Shown: positions 18,101 to 25,878 of the stretch, one piece after another | Layout: every line of letters starts with the position of its first letter | Position numbering within the stretch: the stretch's first letter is position 1 | NCBI GenBank assembly: GCA_041687335.1 | Contig: JAWLCE010000019.1 | Location: 1-64,000, forward strand | Length of the DNA: 64,000 nt | Reading direction: 5' to 3' | Source of the DNA: JAJFUE01 sp041687335 | GTDB taxonomy: Bacteria > Sumerlaeota > Sumerlaeia > MVZB01 | Translations under genes and position numbers: made by a program | The notes under the pieces: model-generated | Seen by the model: only the letters and a program-made list of their open reading frames with translations | Databases searched by the model: none | Told to the model about the DNA's origin: nothing

Positions 18101-18249
18101 TCGCCGGGCTGGGCGGCGGCGATGGCGGCGGTCAGGGTCGGCTGCCCCCCCGGCACCTCGATGACCGCCGCGCCGGCGCTGGTGGCCAGCACCAGCAGAG
18201 CCAGGTGTCCCCAAAAAAACCGACCCGCGAACCCGCTCAAATAAGACAT
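15175..18249 (-). CDS. Secreted beta-helix plus beta-propeller protein
   Basis: 1024 aa with an N-terminal signal peptide (HLALLVLATSAGA, cleavage near residue 28). Residues about 30-400 look like a right-handed parallel beta-helix of the pectate-lyase/DUF1565 kind: IEVPGGQPTLTAAIAAAQPGDTI opens it and many N/G-rich turns follow. From about 430 to the end, repeating units of 45-60 residues with GPDGRFYVGT, GPDGMIYTGT and PDRLIYGLGNN form a propeller of the SMP-30/YncE kind. No catalytic residues are recognised. It likely binds or degrades an extracellular glycan. The C-terminus ends GHWRVLR. GAGGGGG lies eight bases before the ATG, and a sigma-54 type site lies 66 nt upstream at 18315-18330. 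The GH127 and BNR-4 genes precede it on the same strand, suggesting a shared glycan theme. Confidence 0.85.
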   Translation of the reverse strand: MSYLSGFAGRFFWGHLALLVLATSAGAAVIEVPGGQPTLTAAIAAAQPGDTIRITDSATYHESLSWDKPLAIEAKPGSSPLIAGDGSPYILKTLPGAEGSRVGQFTGGRIRINGDACSLPSYVIDLTHSLSLGEPVRLINLTVEVTVPIATRDDNALVKIAGPNGNLEMHEVELLGGNLGLYVWSTSANSYVTLERCRLRNRDFAVYFRGGSNTLSARGSEFESTANNTIYYSTGANGAHVYDRCWIHSKANAALIVGATRANRLAQFQRCALSVAPNQPVLGLGARSYNETWIFDHCDLLGSSGTGLVRFTDPFETTAGARTVTLTACNLINPAGPAVDTGGADREKRLTATYNNALVSSPAFGSSAQFAEHTVSNPVGPVDPLFTDPGSGNFHYDHPALNQADSIGGAIGSRLNITTVVPELIKFTNLGRPLETLPVPMQVVTQKPQGEAIAWGVVESPEMQGVIGAGMTSGESTWIDTRPFGDAHIQLHRPANGDLYIYTGNPGHFLRYRMATLTLSDLGVPETGVLYWLGQAIGPDGRFYVGTYPKASVVWVDPATDVIGTSGRLPTDARQQYVLHPKVSDEGIVYAPTGLHHKEIWAWNPTTNQKHQIAPPDVTSQTGYPALTLANDGHVYASGVGYHFRCRPTGIEVVASIPPARALPPQNESGDWQAREINPLGQLVLRHKTTAEQRTVQTDFPGLPVEIYTVATERDGRIYGGGFQPANTWSFEIATGAMRDHGRQTGGRIQVYDILNHPRGLFHSSYVGAQQDLWIPESGQRQTIANLATPHEQERAPQLILGPDGMIYTGTTPIKGLLGGALVRINPQTLQFKVWRNVIQDQSLVSLVAVPETGELFITSTINGGTSAIPTEPKAYVILWNTQTEQEVWRGEPFPGSKSYGRAARADNGIIYGHQGNRYYAFDPVARQVVHTGTLPVSTVNHLGFMNQPAGPDRLIYGLGNNAVFAINPVDHSVKVIGRHASVIGSHGIHVTENGSVYYGSGSFLWKMAPLRNVVDMGHWRVLR

Positions 18250-18314
18250 CTAAAATACCCCCTCACCATTCTGTCTTCAGATCATCATAACCCCACCGGG
18301 CCGCTGATTGCATG

Positions 18315-18330
18315 CGCAATGCAGATGCCG
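18315..18330 (-). promoter_or_regulatory. Sigma-54 type promoter of the beta-helix/propeller gene
   Basis: On the minus strand: CGGCAT, five bases, TTGCG, with GG and GC ten bases apart (consensus TGGCAC-N5-TTGCA). The -12 element lies 66 nt before the start codon at 18249, in the 110-base gap after the GH127 gene. An ATTGC-4-GCAAT palindrome overlaps it. Confidence 0.55.
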
Positions 18331-18359
18331 GGCGGGATGTATCGGCGGGGGTGGGAGCC

Positions 18360-20456
18360 TCAGTCGCGCGCGGCCCAGGCCCTCTCGGTGACCGGGAACA
18401 TGGCGACGCGGAACTTGGCGCAACCATAGGGGATCAGTTCAACCGTCGCGGCCTCACCGGCGGCGACTGGGGCGGACGGCAGCGGGCTGGCCTCGCTGGG
18501 TTCCCAATCGATCCGGCGGGCCGGTGCGGTCAGGACGAGCGGCGCAGCAAGCTGCCACTGCCAGTGGTCAGGCATGGCCGTGCGAGTGACGGTGATCGCG
18601 TCGGCGGGGGCCCGGCCGTCCACGTCGAGCGCGAAACGCCAGTCCGCTCCCTCGGCCGGCATGTCGGGATTGATGTCCGGAATCGGCAACGCAAACAGCA
18701 GCGGGCCGTAATGCACGGCGGCGAACGGGTTGTTGACCGTCGCCTCCTTGGAGCCCGCCCGCCGGAAGTATGCCACCTGCGGGTAGGGGGTTTCGCGACC
18801 AAACTCCACGCGCGGAGTCATCGGGAATTCGAGTTCGACGATGCTGCCTCGCTGCCAGCGCTGCTCGACGCGGATAAACCCCTGGGCGTCCACCTGCGGC
18901 GTAATCAATTCGCCATTCACGCTCAGCCGCGGCGCCTCGCACCAGGCAGGCACCCGGATGTAGAGCGGAAAGCTGGCCGCCCGCTCCGGCTGCACCCTCA
19001 TGAGGATCCGTTCCTCGAACGGGTAATGCGTCTCGGATTCGATCCGCACCGGCACCCCGCCGGCCGTGGCCGTCACCGAGTTGGGGCCGTAGAGCGTCGC
19101 CGCCAGCCCGCCGTCGGCGGTTTGCTGCCACATGTCCATCACATAGCCAGGGATGATGCGGCTGGAGTTGGCGACGCAGCAGAGGACATTGGAGTAGCCC
19201 AATTTTGAGAAGTGAAAATTGGTCTCGCCCTCGCGGCCGCCGTGCGGGTTGTGCGGATTGGCGCCGGGGGCGTCGGGGCCGATCCGGTTGATGGTCTGGT
19301 AATAGCTCATCGTTTCCCAGTCGCGGGCGATCGGCGCGGGACCGGCATTAAAGAACGCGCGTTCGATCATGTCGGCCGCGCGGGCATCGCCGAGCACCCG
19401 CAGCCGCCAGCTCTGTGCGTGCATCCAGGCCGGGATGTCGCAGGTCTCGGTGCAGCGCAGCGAGCCGATGCCCGACATGTATTCCTCGCCAGAGAGGACG
19501 CCGTGGGGCAACAGGTGGGTGCGCTCGGCCCACTGGTAGGAGTCGAGCGCGCTGCGCCGCAGGGATTCGTCACCCGTCAGCAGGTAGCCGATCAGCGGCA
19601 CGCGGATGTATTCGGCGAAGAGCACGGCGTGGCCCGAGCCGTAGTCGCGTTGATCCGCCGCCCAGCCGGCCTCGCCGCAGGCCTCGCGGAAGGATTCGGA
19701 ATTCACAAAGGCGAGGGCGGCGTCGCGGATGGTCTCATCGCCGGTCAGCCGGTAGACCTCAAACATCGGCTCCAGATTGGTGATGCCATAGGTTGTCCGG
19801 TAGTGGCCCAGTACCGCCGGCATCGCGAAGTCGCGATAGGCGATGCGCAGCGCCTCGAGCACCATGGCGTCGCCGGTGGCCTGGTAGTAGACCAGCAGCG
19901 CGCGGGCCAGGTGCGAGTGCGACCAGTTGTTGAAATCGCCACGCTTGGTCTTTTCGTTATCGACGAAGTCTCGGTCCTTCCACCAGATCAGCGTGGACTG
20001 GCTGCGAATCGTATTTTCGACCACCGGATCGAGCCGCGCGCCGACCTTTTCAATCAGGGCTTGGTCATCCAGGATCAGCCCCAGCCGCAGCGCCCCATCG
20101 AGCCAGTAGGCAGCCTGCTCGAGCGGCCAGCCGGTGCCTTCGGGGCCCGCGCCGGTGGCATTGATCTCGATCGCCTTCCAGCCGTCGCCGAAGACCACGT
20201 GATCGTTGTCGAGCTGGCCGACGATGCCGTCGCGCGCGGCGACGGCCCAGTCGCGCAACCAGCCGCGCGGCTGGATCGCCCCGGCCGGCAGGGGCTCCAG
20301 CGCCGGCGCGACCGCAGTCTCCGAGAGCGGCCGCGTCAGATCACAGCAGCCACCGACATGGCCGGCGGTATGCGACTGGCAAGCGAATGCCAATAGCGCC
20401 AGCGTGCAGGCCAGCCCGACGTGGACTCGGCGGAAATCCAGGCGGTTGAGGTTCAT
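18360..20456 (-). CDS. Glycoside hydrolase family 127-like lipoprotein (DUF1680)
   Basis: 698 aa, predicted to be lipid-anchored: the signal sequence ends in a lipobox, ALLAFAC, near residue 26. The (alpha/alpha)6 barrel is typical of beta-L-arabinofuranosidases of GH127. Family residues are present: GEEYMSGIGSLRCTETCDIP supplies the acidic residue and the zinc-binding Cys near residue 335, and YSNVLCCVANSSR near 426 supplies the Cys-Cys pair that includes the nucleophile in the characterised Bifidobacterium enzyme. C-terminal beta-sandwich domains follow. The expected role is removal of L-arabinofuranose or a similar sugar from glycans at the cell surface or periplasm; specificity is not certain in this large family. 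It lies 19 bases after the BNR-4 gene, so they form an operon. Confidence 0.9.
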   Translation of the reverse strand: MNLNRLDFRRVHVGLACTLALLAFACQSHTAGHVGGCCDLTRPLSETAVAPALEPLPAGAIQPRGWLRDWAVAARDGIVGQLDNDHVVFGDGWKAIEINATGAGPEGTGWPLEQAAYWLDGALRLGLILDDQALIEKVGARLDPVVENTIRSQSTLIWWKDRDFVDNEKTKRGDFNNWSHSHLARALLVYYQATGDAMVLEALRIAYRDFAMPAVLGHYRTTYGITNLEPMFEVYRLTGDETIRDAALAFVNSESFREACGEAGWAADQRDYGSGHAVLFAEYIRVPLIGYLLTGDESLRRSALDSYQWAERTHLLPHGVLSGEEYMSGIGSLRCTETCDIPAWMHAQSWRLRVLGDARAADMIERAFFNAGPAPIARDWETMSYYQTINRIGPDAPGANPHNPHGGREGETNFHFSKLGYSNVLCCVANSSRIIPGYVMDMWQQTADGGLAATLYGPNSVTATAGGVPVRIESETHYPFEERILMRVQPERAASFPLYIRVPAWCEAPRLSVNGELITPQVDAQGFIRVEQRWQRGSIVELEFPMTPRVEFGRETPYPQVAYFRRAGSKEATVNNPFAAVHYGPLLFALPIPDINPDMPAEGADWRFALDVDGRAPADAITVTRTAMPDHWQWQLAAPLVLTAPARRIDWEPSEASPLPSAPVAAGEAATVELIPYGCAKFRVAMFPVTERAWAARD

Positions 20457-20475
20457 CTTGCTTCAATCTCCGTTA

Positions 20476-21807
20476 TCAATCAATCAGTGCGACGACATCC
20501 AGATCGTAGTCGGTATAGGTGCGATATTCACCGCGAAGCCAGAGCAGGATCGTGCGGCCGGGCTCGCCCTCCGGCACCATCGGCCGCAGGTTGTCGCGGT
20601 CCGAATCGCGCGTAATGGGAGTCCAGGTCCAACTCGCCCCGCGGTCCTGGGTCTGGCCGCGGAAGATTTCGTAATGGCGCTTGCCGTCGGCTGCGCTGAT
20701 CAACGGCGCGCCACTGGCGGGGTCGGCGTCGGTCGAGATATAGACCACGTTGGGGTCGTGCGGGTCGAGCGCAAGCAGGCCGGTGTAGTCGTCTTCCTTG
20801 GGATAAAGGCGCGTGCCGGCGTAAGCCATTTGATGCACGTCCCAAAGCTCGCCATCCCAGCGCGCATAGAAGTAACGGTGGTCGTCGCCGCCCTGGCCGC
20901 GCGGCAGGCCTGCGGAGTTCATCTGGACCGAAAACGCGATGTAGGGACATTCCTTCTCGTCGAGCCGGATCTCGGTGGACCAGGCGACGTTGTCGGGGCC
21001 GCCCTGATAGATGAGCGTGCCCTGCTCGGGCCGCTCCAGGCCTTGTGTGAATTCGCGGATCGGCTTGCCGTCGCTGCTGTTCAGCATCCCGTCGCGATAG
21101 AAGATATGATAAATGCTGTTGTCGTAGTCGCGGGGGTGGCCCTCGGTGTAGATCATGTGGATCGCGTCGCGGCCGTTGGATGTGTAGCGCATGTAGGGGC
21201 GGTGGCGGAACTGGCTCGGCACGTCGATGATGATATGCCCACCCTGCCAGCTCTGGCCGAGATCGTCGCTCCAGACCACAGATGGCTTGAACGAGGCGTC
21301 AAGGCCGCGGAAGAAGTTGTAGATGCGGTTGTTCTCGGCGCTGAGCATGTGCGGGTTGGAATAGCTGACCTGAGTCCGCGTGGTCGGCTCGTGGGTCAGG
21401 TTGGGGCCCCAGGCGAGCGGGTCGCCGGGTTCGGAGATCCGGTAGTGGAAAAAGCTTTCCGGGTTATGCTTGCTGTAGATCGTCAGCAGGCGGTTGTCGG
21501 GGCGGAGCAGAAAGACCGGCGAGTTGTGGTCGTCGGCCTGAAGCCGGTCGTGCAGCTCGACGATGCTGGTCTGGCCGCTGGCCAGGTCGTGGACGATGGC
21601 TTCGATGTCGCCCTTGCGCTCGGGGTCGAATCGCCCGTTGGCGACCGTGCCGACGATCAGTTTGCCGTCCCAGACGATGGTGCGCGGGTCCTCGAACCAG
21701 CACCAGCCGCCGTCATTGCTCAGCACGATCGGCTCGCGTTGGGCGGCCAGGGCGGTGGCGGCCCAAAGCATCAGCGCCAGCGCCGCGAAGAGTTGGAACT
21801 GCCTCAT
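20476..21807 (-). CDS. Secreted BNR-4 repeat propeller protein
   Basis: 443 aa with a signal peptide (FAALALMLWAATALA). The mature part starts QREPIVLSNDGGWCWFEDPR and has the features of the BNR_4 family (PF15892): repeated propeller blades with S-x-D-x-G-x-x-W motifs (VVWSDDLGQSWQGGH) and SYSNPHMLSAENNRIYNFFRG. Relatives include sialidase-like proteins and PL24/PL25-type ulvan lyases, so a polysaccharide lyase or glycan-binding role is plausible but not proven. The frame is open to 21918 but would run into lemA; ATG 21807 is right because AAGGA precedes it and the signal peptide begins there. It lies between lemA and the GH127 gene on the same strand with short gaps. Confidence 0.85.
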   Translation of the reverse strand: MRQFQLFAALALMLWAATALAAQREPIVLSNDGGWCWFEDPRTIVWDGKLIVGTVANGRFDPERKGDIEAIVHDLASGQTSIVELHDRLQADDHNSPVFLLRPDNRLLTIYSKHNPESFFHYRISEPGDPLAWGPNLTHEPTTRTQVSYSNPHMLSAENNRIYNFFRGLDASFKPSVVWSDDLGQSWQGGHIIIDVPSQFRHRPYMRYTSNGRDAIHMIYTEGHPRDYDNSIYHIFYRDGMLNSSDGKPIREFTQGLERPEQGTLIYQGGPDNVAWSTEIRLDEKECPYIAFSVQMNSAGLPRGQGGDDHRYFYARWDGELWDVHQMAYAGTRLYPKEDDYTGLLALDPHDPNVVYISTDADPASGAPLISAADGKRHYEIFRGQTQDRGASWTWTPITRDSDRDNLRPMVPEGEPGRTILLWLRGEYRTYTDYDLDVVALID

Positions 21808-21844
21808 GATGAATATCCTTTTCTGCAGGCGATGTTCGGTATCA

Positions 21845-22420
21845 CTAAAACTGGACCTTGGGCGTCGTGCGCTCGATGGCATTTTCAACTTCGAAATATT
21901 CCTCGACCTTGAAACCAAGCGAGCCGGCCACCAGGTTGGCCGGGAAGATCTGGATGCGGGTATTCAGGTCGCGCACGTTGGCGTTATAGAAGCGGCGGGC
22001 GGCCTGGATGCGGTCCTCGGTGTTGGCCAGCTCCTGCTGAAGGTGCATGAAGTTGACGTTCGCCTTGAGGTCGGGATACGCCTCGGAGAGCGCGAAAAGC
22101 TGGCGCAGCCCGCCCACCAGGACGTTCTCGTCACGGGCCTGGCTGGCCGGCGAGCCGGTCGAGGCCGCCGCCCGGTTGCGAGCCTCGATTACGCGCTCGA
22201 GCACCTCGCGCTCATGGGCGGCATAGCCCTTGACGGTCTCGACCAGGTTGGGGATCAGGTCATAGCGGCGCTTGAGTTCGGTGTCGATGCCCGACCAGGA
22301 CTCACGCACATGCTGGCGCAGCCGCACAAGGCCGTTGTATGTGGTGATCAGCCAGAGCAGCGGCAGCAGCAGGATGACGACAACGATCACCAGCGGAATC
22401 CAGGCCTCAGGTCCATTCAT
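21845..22420 (-). CDS. lemA: LemA family membrane protein
   Basis: 191 aa. One N-terminal membrane span (IPLVIVVVILLLPLLWLIT) is followed by YNGLVRLRQHVRESWSGIDTELKRRYDLIPNLVETVKGYAAHE, the highly conserved LemA signature. A long helical coiled region follows and the C-terminus FKVEEYFEVENAIERTTPKVQF is typical. The function of LemA is poorly defined; in several bacteria it is linked to envelope stress or works with Htpx- or TPM-type partners. Here it follows, with 15 bases between, a membrane-anchored protein that looks like its partner. GGGGG lies nine bases before the ATG. Confidence 0.93.
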   Translation of the reverse strand: MNGPEAWIPLVIVVVILLLPLLWLITTYNGLVRLRQHVRESWSGIDTELKRRYDLIPNLVETVKGYAAHEREVLERVIEARNRAAASTGSPASQARDENVLVGGLRQLFALSEAYPDLKANVNFMHLQQELANTEDRIQAARRFYNANVRDLNTRIQIFPANLVAGSLGFKVEEYFEVENAIERTTPKVQF

Positions 22421-22435
22421 CTTTGGGTGCCCCCT

Positions 22436-23128
22436 TTAACTCATGCGTTGCAGGTCGCGAATGACATATTCAGGCAGACCGTCGAGCAAACCGCAAACGG
22501 TTTCGACGGCTGATTGATAGTCGGCCGCCGAGAAGCGTCCGTTTCCCCAGATGATCACGCCGCGCGGCTCGAACTGGAGGCTGCGCATCGGCCGCGACAT
22601 CAGGAACTCGATGGCACGCACATGGAGCACGTCATAGGCCCAGCGACGGTCCTCGGCGGTGACGTGGAAGCGGCGGCTGAACTCGGCCGATTCAAAATTG
22701 ATGTCGCCGCCGCCGAAGAAGGCGCCCAGCTTGTCAAAAACGCTTTCGGGGCGGATCGCCAATGGCTTGAGGCGCAGCGGGCTTTCGAGGATCACGGCCG
22801 AAAAGTGATGGTGGTGCGTTTGCCGCCGACCCTTGTTGTCGGTGGAGTAGGTTTCATAGTGGTAGTCGAAGGCCATCAGGGCGCGCCCGCCCCAGTCGCC
22901 GCGGATGATGTTCTCGCCGTAGCGGTTGGAGCCCTCGCGCAGGCAGCGGAAGTCCGGCCAGCGATCGTCGATGGTCTTGTCGCGCGCCCGCTCGAAGCTC
23001 AGGCCATGCGCCCCCGCCCAAGCCGCCAGTTCCTCGCGACGCCGGCGGGCCTGCACCGCGCCGACAATGATCATGACAACAACCAAGATGACAAAAAGGA
23101 TGATAAGCAGCGGTCCGGCTTCGGGCAT
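22436..23128 (-). CDS. Membrane-anchored DUF3137-like protein, probable LemA partner
   Basis: 230 aa. A single N-terminal span (LLIILFVILVVVMIIVGAV) precedes a basic QARRRREEL stop-transfer segment and a soluble domain. The soluble part has RGDWGGRALMAFDYHYE followed by a histidine run (THHHHFSAV), FESAEFSRRFHV and VIIWGNGR, which resemble the DUF3137 group and similar proteins found beside lemA. I recognise no catalytic motif. AGGA lies seven bases before the ATG. It is the first gene of a minus-strand run that continues through lemA, the BNR-4 gene and the GH127 gene. The upstream 176 bases to the toxin-like gene contain the presumed promoter. Confidence 0.75.
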   Translation of the reverse strand: MPEAGPLLIILFVILVVVMIIVGAVQARRRREELAAWAGAHGLSFERARDKTIDDRWPDFRCLREGSNRYGENIIRGDWGGRALMAFDYHYETYSTDNKGRRQTHHHHFSAVILESPLRLKPLAIRPESVFDKLGAFFGGGDINFESAEFSRRFHVTAEDRRWAYDVLHVRAIEFLMSRPMRSLQFEPRGVIIWGNGRFSAADYQSAVETVCGLLDGLPEYVIRDLQRMS

Positions 23129-23304
23129 TGGTGGGTCCTGTTCAGTGAAGAACTTTGCGGTCTCTAAATCTGACGGCTCGCTTAATTCAGCCTCAAGGGG
23201 CCGTGGGAAATCATGAGGTCAATGTTCCAGCTTTTCAACCTTGATCATCATGGTTGACAGGCGCAGGTAAGAATGTAATACAATCATACAAGAGGTTTCG
23301 ACTG

Positions 23305-23598
23305 ATGCCCACCCATGAGGAAACCATGCGCTTCCTTCGTGATTTTCGGTCCATGACGGCCGCGCGGCAGAAGCTTTTTCTGGAAAGCGTGGCCAAGTTT
23401 GCCTCCGACTTGGCTGGACATTCATTCCGCAAATCGCTTCGCATCAAGCGCTTCCAAGGGCACGACGGGGTCTGGGAAATGACCTGGGGCGCCGACGGGC
23501 GCGCATTGTTCCGCTATGGCGATGAACGGCTGCCGGGGCATCAGCACATCATCTGGTTGCGCGTGGGCGGCCATGAAATATTTTCGGATGAGGTTTAA
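23305..23598 (+). CDS. Putative RelE/ParE-like toxin
   Basis: 97 aa, basic, single domain. An N-terminal helical part (PTHEETMRFLRDFRSMTAARQKLFLESVAKF) is followed by FRKSLRIKRFQGHDGVWEMTW, DGRALFRYGDE and HQHIIWLRVGGHEIF. This succession of beta strands with W-x-x-x-W, R-x-x-Y and a closing His-x-x-x-F is like the RelE/ParE fold and HigB-type toxins; assignment is by pattern only. Start ATG 23305 is chosen because AGAGG lies upstream; the frame extends to 23254. Its stop is one base before the AbrB-type gene, so the two are translated together, with toxin first. It should act by mRNA cleavage or gyrase inhibition if it is a true member. Confidence 0.65.
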   Translation: MPTHEETMRFLRDFRSMTAARQKLFLESVAKFASDLAGHSFRKSLRIKRFQGHDGVWEMTWGADGRALFRYGDERLPGHQHIIWLRVGGHEIFSDEV

Positions 23599-23599
23599 C

Positions 23600-23890
23600 A
23601 TGCAGTCCAATATCACCACCAAGGGACAGATCACGCTGCCGGCGGAGCTGCGCAAGCGATTCGGCATGGAGACCGGACAGAAGGTGATTTTCGTGCCGAC
23701 CGAGCAGGGAATCCTGGTCAAGCCCGTTCGCGTGGTTGACTTGACGCAGGAGCCGAAATGGAAGAAAGCCCTTGAGCAGTCACTGGCCGAGGCGGAGGCG
23801 GGCAAGACCCGCTCCTTTGGCAGCAGTGAAGAATTTCTCGACCATCTGGCGGCCGAATCGAAGCGCCCGCAGCGTGGACGCAAGCCCTAG
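23600..23890 (+). CDS. AbrB/MazE/SpoVT-type antitoxin or regulator
   Basis: 96 aa. The N-terminal swapped-hairpin DNA-binding domain is clear: ITTKGQITLPAELRKRFGM followed by GQKVIFVPTEQGILVKPV. The C-terminal 45 residues are polar and helical (WKKALEQSLAEAEAGKT), as expected of a toxin-binding tail. It starts one base after the stop of the RelE-like gene, at ATG 23600; the open frame reaches back to 23516 but would overlap the toxin gene. AbrB-type antitoxins usually autoregulate their operon by binding palindromes near the promoter, here expected in 23129-23304. The pairing with a RelE-like toxin, rather than MazF or VapC, is less usual. Confidence 0.85.
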   Translation: MQSNITTKGQITLPAELRKRFGMETGQKVIFVPTEQGILVKPVRVVDLTQEPKWKKALEQSLAEAEAGKTRSFGSSEEFLDHLAAESKRPQRGRKP

Positions 23891-23902
23891 GGATCGTTCG
23901 TA

Positions 23903-23922
23903 GTTCCGCCTTCAAGCGGGAC
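23903..23922. terminator. Hairpin between convergent genes
   Basis: A seven-base stem (GTTCCGC with GCGGGAC, one G-U pair) with a six-base loop lies in the 36 bases between the converging antitoxin gene and paaK. There is no T tract, so termination is only suggested by position. Confidence 0.35.
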
Positions 23923-23926
23923 GAGC

Positions 23927-25270
23927 TCAATCCTGGCGCTTGTCGATGACGCGTTTGGCCTTGCCCTCGCTGCGCTGGATGGCGTGGGGCTCGACCAGGC
24001 GCACTCTGACGCGCAGGCCGACGGTGTGCTCGATCGCCTTGCCGATTTTGTTTTGCAGGTCCTCGAGCGCGCGCACGCGGTCGCTGAACAGCTCAGGGGT
24101 AACCTCGACCTGGACTTCGACCTGATCCAGTCCCTTGTCGCGTGTCAGCACGATCTGGTAGTGGGGCAACGTGCCCTCGACCGACAGCAGGGCGGCCTCA
24201 ATTTGGGAGGGGAACAGGTTGACGCCGCGGATGATCAGCATGTCGTCGCTGCGGCGGCCGATGCGGCGGATGCGGCGGATGGTGCGCCCGCACGCGCATG
24301 GGGCGGTGTGGAGTGTCGTGATGTCCCGCGTGCGGTAGCGGATCATCGGCATGGCTTCCTTGCTGAGGGTGGTCAGCACCAGCTCGCCCTCGGTGCCGTC
24401 GGGCAGGGGATCGCCGCTGACCGGGTCGATGATCTCGGGGTAGAAGTGATCCTCGAAGATGTGCAGCCCGTCCTGCGCCTGGCATTGGCTGGCCACGCCG
24501 GGGCCAATGATCTCGGAGAGGCCATAGATATCAAAAGCCTTGATGCCGGCCTCCTTTTCGATGTGGCGGCGCATGCCGTCGGTCCAGGGCTCGGCGCCGA
24601 AGACGCCGGCGCGCAGCGGCAGCTCGCTCAAGTCGATGCCCATCTCGCGCGCGCGTTCGACCAGGTGGGTGAAATAGCTGGGCGTCGAACAGATGGCCGT
24701 CACGCCGAAATCCTTCATCACCATGATCTGGCGGTCGGTATTGCCGCCCGAAATCGGGATGACCATGGCGCCGAGCGCCTCGGCGCCATAATGCGCCCCC
24801 AGTCCGCCGGTGAACAACCCATAGCCGTAGGCGTTCTGGATCACGTCGCCCTTGTGCAGGCCGCAGGCGGCAAAGGTGCGCAGCATGACCTGCGTCCAGA
24901 CGTCCAGGTCGCGCTGGGTGTAAGCCACCACGATTGGCTTGCCGGTGGTGCCGCTCGAGGCATGCAGGCGCACGATCTCGCTGGCGGGGCTGGCGAACAG
25001 GCCGAAGGGGTAGCTGTCGCGCAGGTCGGTCTTGACGGTGAAGGGCAGCGCCGCGAGGTCCTCGAGCGTGGCGAGCGAGGCGGGCGTCAGCCCGCGCGCA
25101 TCCATCCGCTGGCGGAAGAGCGCCACGTGCTGATAGGCGCGCTCGACGATGGCGCGTAGGCGGGCCAGTTGCAGCTCGCGCAGCCGCGCCGCCGGCAGGT
25201 AATCGATGGCGCTGGCCGGGTGAACCGGCGTCGCCGTGGTCGTGGATTCGCATACCTCAAGCATCGCCAT
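23927..25270 (-). CDS. paaK: Phenylacetate-CoA ligase
   Basis: Adenylate-forming enzyme of 447 aa that activates phenylacetate or another aryl acetate with CoA and ATP. HASSGTTGKPIVVAYTQ is the phosphate-binding loop, and GLFTGGLGAHYGAEALGAMVIP, FDIYGLSEIIGPGVASQCQ and YRTRDITTL are typical of PaaK. The C-terminal part with RRSDDMLIIRGVNLFPSQIE closes the family pattern. It is the last gene of iorA-iorB-paaK; the ligase and the oxidoreductase both give arylacetyl-CoA, so the ligase may instead run in reverse to make ATP from it, as has been proposed for anaerobic amino acid fermentation. That direction is inference. Thirty bases separate it from iorB. Confidence 0.93.
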   Translation of the reverse strand: MAMLEVCESTTTATPVHPASAIDYLPAARLRELQLARLRAIVERAYQHVALFRQRMDARGLTPASLATLEDLAALPFTVKTDLRDSYPFGLFASPASEIVRLHASSGTTGKPIVVAYTQRDLDVWTQVMLRTFAACGLHKGDVIQNAYGYGLFTGGLGAHYGAEALGAMVIPISGGNTDRQIMVMKDFGVTAICSTPSYFTHLVERAREMGIDLSELPLRAGVFGAEPWTDGMRRHIEKEAGIKAFDIYGLSEIIGPGVASQCQAQDGLHIFEDHFYPEIIDPVSGDPLPDGTEGELVLTTLSKEAMPMIRYRTRDITTLHTAPCACGRTIRRIRRIGRRSDDMLIIRGVNLFPSQIEAALLSVEGTLPHYQIVLTRDKGLDQVEVQVEVTPELFSDRVRALEDLQNKIGKAIEHTVGLRVRVRLVEPHAIQRSEGKAKRVIDKRQD

Positions 25271-25300
25271 TCGCCTTGCCGATGGAATAAGTCAACCGTA

Positions 25301-25795
25301 TCAGAGCTGATGCGGCCTCGCCAGCGCCGCCTCGCGCCCCAGCGCAAAAGCCTTCTCGTTGATGGCGTGCAGCTTGGCGGGCAGTGTCGCGTGCAGGGCT
25401 GCCAGCCACTGGGCCTCGGTGAATTCGAGGTGGGCACTGAGGGCGCCCATCAGGGCGGTGTTCAGGCTGCGGCCCAGTTCGTCCGCCGCGGCGGCCAGCA
25501 TCGCCGGCTCGATCAGCACCCCGCCCTCCTTGAGGCGCGGGCGGGCGACGTCGACCCAATCCGCGGCCAGGCAGACGACGAGGTCGGCCGCCGCCGGGGG
25601 CACCATCGGGCTGAGAACGCGCTCGCCGTAGCGCACGTCGCTCATGACTGTGCCGCCACGCTGGCTCATGCCGTGGACCTCGCTCTTCTTGACGTCAAGC
25701 CCGGCCTCGAAGGCCACGCGCGAGAGCATGTCGGAGGCGGTCAGCACCCCCTGCCCGCCAAGGCCCGAGATAACGATATTGGTGACTTGCTGCAT
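25301..25795 (-). CDS. iorB: Indolepyruvate:ferredoxin oxidoreductase, subunit beta
   Basis: 164 aa, the gamma-domain subunit of 2-oxoacid oxidoreductases. NIVISGLGGQGVLTASDML is the glycine-rich motif, and KKSEVHGMSQRGGTVMSDVRYG is the family signature. With IorA it oxidatively decarboxylates indolepyruvate, phenylpyruvate and similar aryl 2-oxoacids to aryl-acetyl-CoA, passing electrons to ferredoxin. It is somewhat shorter than many IorB proteins of about 190-200 aa but has a natural C-terminus. GGAG lies eight bases before the ATG. An 83-base gap separates it from iorA. Confidence 0.9.
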   Translation of the reverse strand: MQQVTNIVISGLGGQGVLTASDMLSRVAFEAGLDVKKSEVHGMSQRGGTVMSDVRYGERVLSPMVPPAAADLVVCLAADWVDVARPRLKEGGVLIEPAMLAAAADELGRSLNTALMGALSAHLEFTEAQWLAALHATLPAKLHAINEKAFALGREAALARPHQL

Positions 25796-25878
25796 GACTG
25801 AATCTCCAGGAACTCCATGAAAAAATGATGTCCCGCCGCGCCCGAAGTCGCTCGGCGCCCCATGGCGCGGCCGGGGGA

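Noticed and set aside
20206..21912. 568-codon plus-strand frame
   Set aside because: Antisense to the GH127 and BNR-4 genes, both with clear family features and signal peptides.
24292..25159. Long plus-strand frame across paaK
   Set aside because: Antisense shadow of a well recognised enzyme gene.
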